64,000 nt of DNA, from contig CACNNQ010000003.1 in assembly GCA_902621855.1 (NCBI GenBank), forward strand, positions 122,665-186,664, in the 5' to 3' direction. The stretch is from an uncultured Alphaproteobacteria bacterium (GTDB lineage Bacteria; Pseudomonadota; Alphaproteobacteria; HIMB59; GCA-002718135). Shown here piece by piece: positions 46,945 to 53,456 of the stretch (the first letter of the stretch is position 1; every line of letters begins with the position of its first letter). Under the pieces are notes generated by a model. That model ran no database searches, had not been told where the DNA came from, and was given only the letters and a program-made list of their open reading frames with translations. Position numbers and translations under genes: made by a program.

Positions 46945-48441
46945 ATGAATAAAAAAGCAATTGTAATAGGTAGTGGTTTTGGGGGTATAGCAGTCAGTCT
47001 TAGGTTACAAAAACTAGGGTATGAAACAACAATTATTGAAAAATTAAACGAACTAGGCGGAAGAGCTAGGGTTTTTAAAGTTAATGGTTATAAACATGAT
47101 GCTGGCCCTACAGTCATAACAGCTCCCTTTTTATTTGATGAATTATTTAGTTTATTTAATAAAAAAAGGGAAGACCATCTTGAGTTTGTTCCACTAGAAC
47201 CTTGGTACAGATATTATTTCCATGATGGAAAAACTTTTGATTACTGTTCAACAATTGAAAAAACAAATTTAGAAATCAGTAAGTTTGATAAAAATGATAT
47301 TCAAGGATATAAAAAACTTTTAGATCAATCAATAAAAATATTTGATGTAGGCTTTACGCAACTCGCTGATAAACCTTTTATTTCTTTTTTTAAAATGATT
47401 AAAGTAATACCAAGTTTAATAATTTTACAGAGTTATTTAACCGTCTCTCAACTAGTTAATAAATATCTAAAAAATCCATATCTTAGAAAAGCATTTTCAA
47501 TTCATCCACTTTTAGTCGGAGGAGATCCCCATACCACGACTTCAATTTACACCTTGATACATTACTTAGAACGTAAATGGGGAGTGTTTTTTTGTATGGG
47601 TGGAACTGGTAAAATAGTATCTGAATTAAAGAAACTAATGATAGATGCTGGAATTAAGATAAAAACCAATACAGAAGTAAAAGACTTAATTGTTGAAAAC
47701 AACAAAGTTTCCAAAATAATTACAAACAAAGAAGAAATTACAAACTTTGATTTGTTAGTTTGTAATGCGGATCCACCGATGGTTTACTCCAACTTATTAA
47801 CAAAATATAATTTTAAGAGAACTTTTAAAAAAGAAAAAAATTTACTTTATTCTATGGGTCTTTATGTTTTATTTTTTGGAACCAAAAAAAAATATAATAA
47901 TGTAGCCCATCATACTATATGGATGACAAAAAGATTTAAGTCTCTTTTAAATGATATTTTCAAAAAAAAAATATTAACTGATGATTTCTCATTATATATT
48001 CATCGCCCAACAGCTACAGATGAATCATTTGCGCCAAAGGGATGTGATAGTTTTTATGTCTTGTGCCCTGTTCCTAATTTACAAGGAAGTATAAATTGGG
48101 ATAATGAATCAGAAAAACTTAAAGATAGGATTATTGCTGAACTATCTAAGACAATATTGCCTAAATTAGAGGAAACAATCACGGATGTATTTTGGATGAA
48201 TCCTAAAGATTTTAAAAATGATTATAATTCAATGCATGGAGCAGGATTTTCTATTGCACCAATATTTACTCAATCTGCATGGTTTAGATATCACAATAAA
48301 GATAAAAAAATTAAAAACCTCTATTTTTCTGCAGCAGGTTCACATCCTGGAGCAGGAATACCAGGAGTTCTTTCTTCAGCCAAAGTCGTTGAAAATATTA
48401 TAAGATCAGAACTGAAAAATGATGAGAAACATAGATCTTAA
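46945..48441 (+). CDS. crtI: Phytoene desaturase
   Basis: CrtI turns phytoene into lycopene with FAD. The 498 residues begin with the FAD loop AIVIGSGFGGIAVSLRLQKLG, then LNELGGRARVFKVNGYKHDAGPTVI. The C-terminal carotenoid-desaturase motif is FSAAGSHPGAGIPGVLSSAK. It is the first gene of crtI-crtB-crtY-blh and overlaps crtB by 23 bases, so the set is one operon. The promoter must lie in the 57-base gap to the divergent deacylase gene. Confidence 0.97.
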   Translation: MNKKAIVIGSGFGGIAVSLRLQKLGYETTIIEKLNELGGRARVFKVNGYKHDAGPTVITAPFLFDELFSLFNKKREDHLEFVPLEPWYRYYFHDGKTFDYCSTIEKTNLEISKFDKNDIQGYKKLLDQSIKIFDVGFTQLADKPFISFFKMIKVIPSLIILQSYLTVSQLVNKYLKNPYLRKAFSIHPLLVGGDPHTTTSIYTLIHYLERKWGVFFCMGGTGKIVSELKKLMIDAGIKIKTNTEVKDLIVENNKVSKIITNKEEITNFDLLVCNADPPMVYSNLLTKYNFKRTFKKEKNLLYSMGLYVLFFGTKKKYNNVAHHTIWMTKRFKSLLNDIFKKKILTDDFSLYIHRPTATDESFAPKGCDSFYVLCPVPNLQGSINWDNESEKLKDRIIAELSKTILPKLEETITDVFWMNPKDFKNDYNSMHGAGFSIAPIFTQSAWFRYHNKDKKIKNLYFSAAGSHPGAGIPGVLSSAKVVENIIRSELKNDEKHRS

Positions 48442-49303
48442 CTCAACTAAAACTCTCAAAAAAGAAGGTAAAAGTTTTTATTGGGCAAGCTTTTTTTTAC
48501 CTCAAAATTCGAAAAAAAATGCAGGTATTCTCTATTCAATTTGCAGATATTTTGATGACATAGCTGATAAAAAATATGAAGATCAAACAAAATATTTAAA
48601 AGACTCCATTGAAGACATAAAAAATAATGAAAACAATACTGTAAATATTTTTTTAAAAAGAAATAAAATTCATAAATCAATTTTTATAGACTTAATAGAG
48701 GGATTAATTTTAGATCAAAAAAATATTAAAATCCAAAATACAGAAGAGTTAATTAAATATTCTTATCATGTAGCAGGCACTGTGGGATTAATGATGTCAA
48801 AAATTATTGGAGTTAAAGATAAAAAAGCAGCACGTTCAGCAATAGACCTAGGTATTGGAATGCAATTAACTAATATTGCACGTGATGTTTATGAAGATGC
48901 ACAAATGAAGAGAATATATTTACCAGCCAATTGGATACCAAATATATCTTTAACTAATTTAAAAAACTTAAATGATTCCAATAATGAAAAAGATAATGAA
49001 ATATCAAGTGCAATTAATAAAACAATTAATCTCTCTGAGAAATTTTACAAAAATGGATTTTCTGGATTAAAATATATACCCTTGTCTACCAGATTAGGAA
49101 TATTTATCGCAGCTAACGTTTATAAAGGTATTGGTGTTAAAATTAAAAAAAATAAAAAAAAATATTTTAGAGAAAGGGTTTATTTAAATTTTTTTGAAAA
49201 ATCTTTAATTACTTTCACGTCAATTTTAGTTTTCCTTTTTATTCCGTTTATACAATATCAATATGAAAAAATAAGAAACAGTCTCCCAAATGAAAATTTA
49301 TAA
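48419..49303 (+). CDS. crtB: Phytoene synthase
   Basis: CrtB condenses two geranylgeranyl-PP to phytoene. The 294 residues contain both aspartate-rich motifs: SICRYFDDIADKKYED near residue 45 and NIARDVYEDAQMKRIYLP near 150. FYWASFFLP at the N-terminus and YHVAGTVGLMMSKIIG are typical. A hydrophobic C-terminal segment (ITFTSILVFLFIPFI) may anchor it to the membrane. It overlaps crtI by 23 and crtY by 14 bases. No crtE (GGPP synthase) is present in the window. Confidence 0.96.
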   Translation: MMRNIDLNSTKTLKKEGKSFYWASFFLPQNSKKNAGILYSICRYFDDIADKKYEDQTKYLKDSIEDIKNNENNTVNIFLKRNKIHKSIFIDLIEGLILDQKNIKIQNTEELIKYSYHVAGTVGLMMSKIIGVKDKKAARSAIDLGIGMQLTNIARDVYEDAQMKRIYLPANWIPNISLTNLKNLNDSNNEKDNEISSAINKTINLSEKFYKNGFSGLKYIPLSTRLGIFIAANVYKGIGVKIKKNKKKYFRERVYLNFFEKSLITFTSILVFLFIPFIQYQYEKIRNSLPNENL

Positions 49304-50372
49304 AGCTGCTATCATTGGCTTAGGCCCAAGTGGTCTGGCAGTAAATAAAATAATTTATGGTAATACCAAGGATGAAATAATTGCATTTGAAAATTCAGAT
49401 ATAAGTAATAGAGACAATTTTTTTGGTTTTTGGTTAACTGATTGGATGAAGCCTTTTGAAACAATAATTGAAAAAAAGTGGAATGAATGGATAATTGGAG
49501 ACGCTAAAACCCATATAATACATACTAGTAATGACAAGCCTTACTGTGTAATCAGTTTTAAAACGTGGCGAAATTACTGCCTAGATACAAAAAATAATTT
49601 AAAGTTAGAAAAAAAGCAGGTTCAGGAATATTTTCCCTTTAAAAATTATTTTAAAATAATTACCGCGGATAAAAAAGAATTTTATGCAGAAAAAATATAT
49701 GATTCAAGATCAGTAAAAGAGAAAAATGGTGAACTAACTCAGAATTTTTTTGGCATTAATATTGAAACAGCAGACCATACATTTGATGAAAAAAAATTAA
49801 CACTAATGCACTTTACTCAAGAAAGTGACATATTACATTTTATTTACATTTTGCCATTTAGCCATAATAGAGCTCTTGTCGAGTCTACAGTTTTTTCAAA
49901 GAATGTTCTTGATGAAATCTGGTTTAGAGAAAAAATAAATGATTATTTAAAAATGAATAATATAAATAAATTTAAAGAACATGGTAGAGAAAAAGGAGTG
50001 ATTCCGATGTTTTTTTGTGATGTTGCTAAACCTCTCAATAATAATATTGTTAATATTGGGATTAGAGGAGGAGCCTGTAAACCCTCAACTGGATATGCAT
50101 TTTCATTTCTTATCAAGCAAATTCAATTGTTAAACAAATCAAATAAAAACCATGTAACTGTTCATAAATTTATTGAAAGAAAAATGGATAAAATATTTAT
50201 CAATTTCTTAAAAAATAATAAAGAGACTGGAAAATCTTTTATTAAACTTGCCTCTAATTTAAACGGAGATGAATTTCAAAGTTTCATGATGGGTGAATCT
50301 AATTTTCTAACTAAACTTAAAATTATTAAAACAATGCCTAAGATGCCATTTATTAAAGAAATTTTTAATTAA
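49290..50372 (+). CDS. crtY: Lycopene beta-cyclase
   Basis: CrtY converts lycopene to beta-carotene. The 360 residues start with the dinucleotide loop AAIIGLGPSGLAVNKIIYG and contain NFFGFWLTDW, DSRSVKEK, the LMHFTQES region and GIRGGACKPSTGYAFSFLIK, the lycopene-cyclase signature. It is slightly shorter than enterobacterial CrtY. It overlaps crtB by 14 bases and is one base from the blh start. Confidence 0.93.
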   Translation: MKIYKAAIIGLGPSGLAVNKIIYGNTKDEIIAFENSDISNRDNFFGFWLTDWMKPFETIIEKKWNEWIIGDAKTHIIHTSNDKPYCVISFKTWRNYCLDTKNNLKLEKKQVQEYFPFKNYFKIITADKKEFYAEKIYDSRSVKEKNGELTQNFFGINIETADHTFDEKKLTLMHFTQESDILHFIYILPFSHNRALVESTVFSKNVLDEIWFREKINDYLKMNNINKFKEHGREKGVIPMFFCDVAKPLNNNIVNIGIRGGACKPSTGYAFSFLIKQIQLLNKSNKNHVTVHKFIERKMDKIFINFLKNNKETGKSFIKLASNLNGDEFQSFMMGESNFLTKLKIIKTMPKMPFIKEIFN

Positions 50373-50373
50373 A

Positions 50374-51192
50374 ATGATAGCTGAACTTACATTATATAAT
50401 ATCGTTGCTTTTTTACTAATTTTTTTTATTGGTCTACCCCATGGCTCTTTTGATGGTGCTGTAGCTTCATTAGTTGGTTTTAGAAACAGATTTCAATTTG
50501 CACAATTTCTCTTGTATTACATTCTTCTATTTATTTTAGTAATTTTTTTTTGGATATATTTTCCAATTATTTCTTTAACAATTTTCCTTATTATGACAAT
50601 TTTTCATTTTGGATTATGTGATTGGACAAATTTTGGAATAAGTAAATATAAATATTCAGTCAGTTTTACTTATGGAATGACTATTATCTTTGGAATTATT
50701 TTTTTTAATGAAAATCAAGCTTTCAAAATTTTTGAATATTTAACCAATGAAAAGATCTATAATTTTCAAAATTATTTCTTTATACCATATTGCCTGACAA
50801 TTTTATCATTAATATACTTTTTCTATCTTTCTTTTTTTGAAAAAAAATTACAAAAGGGAATTATTGAAATAGTATTTCTTTTACTTGTTTTCTTCTTATT
50901 TGACCCCCTTTTAAGTTTTGCAATATATTTTTGTTTTTTCCATACTTACAAGCATTTAAAACATTTGATTAAAAATATTTATATAAATTTACCAAATAAA
51001 AAATTTGTCATTTTCTCAACTGTAATTTTTACAATTATTTCCTGGTTTGGTGGATTAGCAATATTATATATTTTAGTCCAAAATATTTCACTATACGAGT
51101 CAATGTTAAAAGTTGTTTTTATTGGTTTAGCAGCATTAACCTTGCCACATATGCTATTAGTGGATATCGTTTATAGAAGAAAATTTAAATAA
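50374..51192 (+). CDS. blh: Beta-carotene 15,15'-dioxygenase (Brp/Blh family)
   Basis: Blh cleaves beta-carotene into two retinal molecules, the chromophore of rhodopsins. The 272-residue integral membrane protein has about seven helices. Conserved His residues are in FIGLPHGSFDGAVA, TIFHFGLCDWTN, FCFFHTYKHLKHL and LTLPHMLLVD, as expected for this non-haem iron family. As last gene of the crt operon it implies a rhodopsin elsewhere in the genome. tRNA-Gly and the two islands follow 53 bases downstream. Confidence 0.95.
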   Translation: MIAELTLYNIVAFLLIFFIGLPHGSFDGAVASLVGFRNRFQFAQFLLYYILLFILVIFFWIYFPIISLTIFLIMTIFHFGLCDWTNFGISKYKYSVSFTYGMTIIFGIIFFNENQAFKIFEYLTNEKIYNFQNYFFIPYCLTILSLIYFFYLSFFEKKLQKGIIEIVFLLLVFFLFDPLLSFAIYFCFFHTYKHLKHLIKNIYINLPNKKFVIFSTVIFTIISWFGGLAILYILVQNISLYESMLKVVFIGLAALTLPHMLLVDIVYRRKFK

Positions 51193-51208
51193 AATAATTT
51201 CTCATATA

Positions 51209-51237
51209 TTGACTTATAAATTTAAAATGGTTATGTT
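51209..51237 (+). promoter_or_regulatory. Probable promoter of tRNA-Gly
   Basis: TTGACT (51209-51214) and TATGTT (51232-51237) are separated by 17 bases. They end 8 bases before the mature tRNA 5' end, fitting a short leader. The tRNA therefore has its own promoter and does not depend on read-through from blh. Confidence 0.55.
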
Positions 51238-51245
51238 CAATTTAT

Positions 51246-51320
51246 GCGGGCGTAGCTCAGGGGTAGAGCGCAACCTTGCCAAGGTTGAAGTCGAGGGTTC
51301 GAATCCCTTCGCCCGCTCCA
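51246..51320 (+). tRNA. tRNA-Gly(GCC)
   Basis: A complete cloverleaf of 75 bases including encoded CCA. The acceptor GCGGGCG pairs with CGCCCGC. The D arm is TAGCTCAGGGGTAGAGC, the anticodon loop TTGCCAA gives GCC, and the T arm is GAGGGTTCGAATCCCTT. Its 3' half is repeated twice downstream as attachment-like sequences; only this copy keeps the 5' half, so it is the functional gene. Confidence 0.98.
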
Positions 51321-51322
51321 AA
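51270..51322 (+). repeat. att-like direct repeat, copy 1 (3' half of tRNA-Gly)
   Basis: This 53-base segment runs from the anticodon stem through CCA plus two bases. It is repeated identically at 52423-52475 and nearly completely (52 bases) at 54918-54969. Tyrosine recombinases commonly use such tRNA 3' halves as attB/attL. Confidence 0.9.
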
Positions 51323-51347
51323 TATTGAGCGGGTTAGATTCAAGCAC

Positions 51348-51365
51348 TCCACTTACGATCCAATA
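51348..51365 (+). repeat. Island motif TCCACTTACRATCCAATA, copy 1
   Basis: This 18-base motif occurs near the left end of island A and again, with one base changed, near its right end (52340). A shorter relative, TCCACTTACGCACCA, is near the right end of island B (54826). Placement close to att sites suggests arm-type integrase binding sites. Confidence 0.5.
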
Positions 51366-51396
51366 GAGCTTAGCTTTTCCTAGAAAGAGAGAACTT

Positions 51397-51540
51397 ATGG
51401 CTACTATTCAAAAGCGCAAATACTTAAATAAAACTAGTCACCAAGTTCGTATAAGGCGAGCTGGTGTAAGAACCATTACGAAAAGTTTTATGAACCGAAC
51501 CGACGCTAAAAGTTGGGCAAGGCACATGTCCAAATTATAA
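51397..51540 (+). pseudogene. Tyrosine recombinase (integrase) N-terminal remnant A
   Basis: This 47-residue ORF is too short for the ORF track. It reads MATIQKRKY...HQVRIRRAGVRTITKSFMN and ends with DAKSWARHMSKL. This is the usual N-terminal arm-binding domain of phage-type integrases (beta strands 'rkr..yqVrir..G....sktF' followed by a helix 'A..Wa'). The core-binding and catalytic domains with the Arg, His and Tyr residues are absent. A purine-rich AGAAAGAGAG precedes the ATG. It is the first gene after the tRNA, where integrases of tRNA islands sit. Confidence 0.75.
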
Positions 51541-51603
51541 TTTCAACTAAATTTTAAATTAATTTGCAATTTAAACTAAATTAGTTTTAATCAACCAATA
51601 TTT

Positions 51604-51918
51604 ATGAGAAGTCTAACTCTATTTTTTTGTATAATTTTTTTTTCAACAAGTTCCAATTCTAACACCTATGCACTAAAGATTAAAGAATATGGTCTTGCCG
51701 ATTTAACAATCAAAGTTAAAGAATATGGTCTTGCAGATGAGACTTGGAAAGTAAAAGGAGCATGTACAGGAGCAATTTCATATACTAGTGTTAAAATTAA
51801 AGAATACGGCACTGCAGATCTAACGGTAAAAATAAAATCTTACGGTCTAGCAGATAGAAAGGTTTGTATAAAAAATCCTAATGATCTTCCTTATTGGTTT
51901 TTAAATATGATAGATTAA
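51604..51918 (+). CDS. Secreted protein with 12-residue KIKEYGxADxTx repeats
   Basis: I do not recognise a family. The 104-residue protein has a signal peptide (hydrophobic residues 4-13, probable cleavage after TYA at 23). Repeats then follow: KIKEYGLADLTI, KVKEYGLADETW, a divergent stretch with one Cys (KVKGACTGAISYTSV), KIKEYGTADLTV and KIKSYGLADRKV. At the DNA level this is a 36-base period with synonymous changes, so it is maintained as protein. Alternating hydrophobic and charged residues suggest a small beta structure. It ends convergent with the next lipoprotein gene. Confidence 0.75.
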   Translation: MRSLTLFFCIIFFSTSSNSNTYALKIKEYGLADLTIKVKEYGLADETWKVKGACTGAISYTSVKIKEYGTADLTVKIKSYGLADRKVCIKNPNDLPYWFLNMID

Positions 51919-51926
51919 CGTTAGGA

Positions 51927-52253
51927 TCACCAACACGTAGTTGTTGAATTAATATTATTTCCCCAAATAGAACCACTTGAACTACAAGTTGTTGTCTGAG
52001 GAGTAAGAGATTGATTTAGTTGATCAAGCGAATTTGAAAGTTGTCTGTAAGCCTCAGCTTTTCTCTGAGCTCTTTGATTATCTAAATTCATTCTACATGT
52101 TCCATAAGCATCAGTACCTGGTTTGAAACCATAACCTTTACAAGTTGCGTCATCAGCTGCAATTCTTTTTCTATTGTTTTCAGCAATTTGTTCCGCAGAT
52201 AAACATGAAAATAATATCTGGGTAAGAATAAAAATAATAAAAATTTTTTTCAC
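51927..52253 (-). CDS. Small lipoprotein with YGFKPGTDAYGxC motif
   Basis: The 108-residue protein starts MKKIFIIFILTQILFSC, a lipobox signal with Cys at 17. CKGYGFKPGTDAYGTCRMNL is a motif seen in small alphaproteobacterial lipoproteins of unknown role. A helical QRAQRKAEAYRQLSNSLDQL segment and a Thr/Ser/Cys-rich tail ending TTTCW follow. It lies in island A, convergent with the repeat protein with 8 bases between stops. Both products should leave the cytoplasm. Confidence 0.75.
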   Translation of the reverse strand: MKKIFIIFILTQILFSCLSAEQIAENNRKRIAADDATCKGYGFKPGTDAYGTCRMNLDNQRAQRKAEAYRQLSNSLDQLNQSLTPQTTTCSSSGSIWGNNINSTTTCW

Positions 52254-52339
52254 AACAGAATTCTAACCAAAATTCTTAATTCTATCCAGCATAAAAAATA
52301 AATTACATACTTTTTCTGTTATAATCTAAATAAATAAGA

Positions 52340-52357
52340 TCCACTTACAATCCAATA
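52340..52357 (+). repeat. Island motif TCCACTTACRATCCAATA, copy 2
   Basis: TCCACTTACAATCCAATA differs from copy 1 (51348) by one base. It lies 66 bases before the extended att repeat that closes island A. Confidence 0.5.
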
Positions 52358-52405
52358 CAATAATACTTTCTCACCAATTCTTTTTAGTTTCTCTAGGAAA
52401 AGGCC

Positions 52406-52475
52406 GATCTCAATTGTACATGGCAACCTTGCCAAGGTTGAAGTCGAGGGTTCGAATCCCTTCGCCCGCTCCAAA
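52406..52475 (+). repeat. att-like direct repeat, copy 2, with extended left flank
   Basis: The 53-base tRNA-Gly 3' half (52423-52475) is preceded by GATCTCAATTGTACATG (52406-52422). The same 17 bases precede copy 3 at 54901 but not the tRNA itself. Copies 2 and 3 are thus the same kind of junction, as expected for right ends of two related elements inserted one after another. There is no 5' half, so this copy cannot be a working tRNA. Confidence 0.85.
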
Positions 52476-52561
52476 AATTAGCCGTTTTTTCCGATCAAGT
52501 TTTTAGATAGCACCTCAGAGTCGAGCGTGTGTCGATAATCACTTTCAGAAAGAGAGTGAAA

Positions 52562-52606
52562 ATGGCGTATATTAAAAAACGTAAACATAAATTTTCAACA
52601 ACCAAT
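52562..52606 (+). pseudogene. Integrase N-terminal remnant B
   Basis: ATG GCG TAT ATT ... encodes MAYIKKRKHKFST, resembling the start of remnant A (MATIQKRKY) and of phage integrases in general. It is preceded by a similar purine-rich AGAAAGAGAG. After about 12-15 codons the similarity stops and the frame runs into the antisense of the exonuclease gene. It occupies the same place after an att copy as remnant A. The end coordinate is approximate. Confidence 0.55.
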
Positions 52607-52617
52607 GAGATTGTTTA

Positions 52618-53199
52618 TTATTTTTTATTCAGCAGTTTAATTAATAATTTTGCATATTCTCTGGCATCATCTATGGCTTTATGCGTATGTTTTGTATTAT
52701 CATGCAATTCTAGAGAGTAATCATCTCTACCTATGTCTTTATAATCTTTTTGTAGCACAGCAGCAGCATAGGATTTGATATCAAAGGCTGCTTGTCCATT
52801 CTTATCAAAAAAAGGCATAGAGAAAGGAATTTTTTCTAATCGTTCTGTAAGAAAAGTTTGAATATACCAATTGATCCACATAAAATCTAATGGAGCTGGA
52901 TGAGCAGCCATAACTCGTGGGGTTGGTAACGTGAGAAGCCAATCACCAAATTTATTCATTCCTTCTTTGGGTGAGACTTGATTATGCTGAGTATGTTTTA
53001 AAGCTTCTGGCGCTTCTGTTGTAAACCAATGCATAGTAGCGGGGTGAGGTTTGGCATTTTCTAGTGGCAAGAAATTAATTTCACATTCTCCAAAATTTTC
53101 TCCTTCTTTATTAACGGCTACAGCACCAAGGCTTATCATAGAATGTGTTCCTGGAATAGGTCCGTCCGCTTCTATGTCACACACAACATAAGTAGTCAT
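52618..53199 (-). CDS. DEDDh-type 3'-5' exonuclease
   Basis: The protein has about 193 residues from ATG 53199 (MTTYVVCDIEADG); the track's GTG start adds 8 residues. Exonuclease motifs are CDIEADGPIPGTHSMISLG (Asp and Glu of motif I), APLDFMWINWYIQTF (motif II) and KHTHKAIDDAREYAKLL (His and Asp of motif III). It resembles the Rv2179c-like or RNase T-like 3'-5' exoribonucleases. Substrate cannot be told. It is cargo of island B and lies near a restriction-like gene, but 258 bases apart. Confidence 0.85.
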   Translation of the reverse strand: MTTYVVCDIEADGPIPGTHSMISLGAVAVNKEGENFGECEINFLPLENAKPHPATMHWFTTEAPEALKHTQHNQVSPKEGMNKFGDWLLTLPTPRVMAAHPAPLDFMWINWYIQTFLTERLEKIPFSMPFFDKNGQAAFDIKSYAAAVLQKDYKDIGRDDYSLELHDNTKHTHKAIDDAREYAKLLIKLLNKK

Positions 53200-53257
53200 A
53201 GTTGAATTATTATCACTAACCACGGAGATTGTTAAGGGTTCTGGTCAACCACACTAC

Positions 53258-53427
53258 CACAGTTAAAACGCCCTTTTTTTGTTCTTACCTAAATCGCAAA
53301 CGTAAACATTTAATTTATTTATTAGATTTACGAAATGAACTGTGGTCTGTGGTGAACTGTCAAAAAACTCAAGTAATGATTGAAAAAATAGACCCACAGT
53401 TGAATTTAATAAACTGTGGTACTGTGG
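53258..53427. repeat. ACTGTGG/CCACAGT repeat cluster between exonuclease and DUF3883 genes
   Basis: The gap from 53200 to 53456 has no convincing gene. It holds CCACAGTT at 53258 and 53394, AACTGTGG at 53338 and 53412, and ACTGTGG at 53421. The pair 53394/53412 makes a perfect 8-bp inverted repeat with a 10-base loop. Since the cluster lies upstream of the exonuclease and downstream of the DUF3883 gene, it may be an operator, a terminator-like structure or a relic of element DNA. Confidence 0.5.
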
Positions 53428-53456
53428 TAACGCTCCTTTTACACTCCAATTTATAT

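Larger units (their letters stand above)
51323..52475 (+). mobile_element. Island A, a small degenerate integrative element at tRNA-Gly
   Basis: About 1.15 kb lies between att copy 1 and att copy 2. Its order is integrase N-terminal remnant, secreted repeat protein (+), small lipoprotein (-), att. The layout (tRNA, integrase start, cargo, duplicated tRNA 3' end) is that of a genomic island which has lost most of its integrase and so can no longer move by itself. The remnant is visibly richer in G and C than the flanking chromosome. Confidence 0.75.

Noticed and set aside
52406-52475. A second and third tRNA-Gly gene at the repeat copies
   Set aside because: The acceptor 5' strand and D arm are missing, so these are att-type duplications, not tRNAs.
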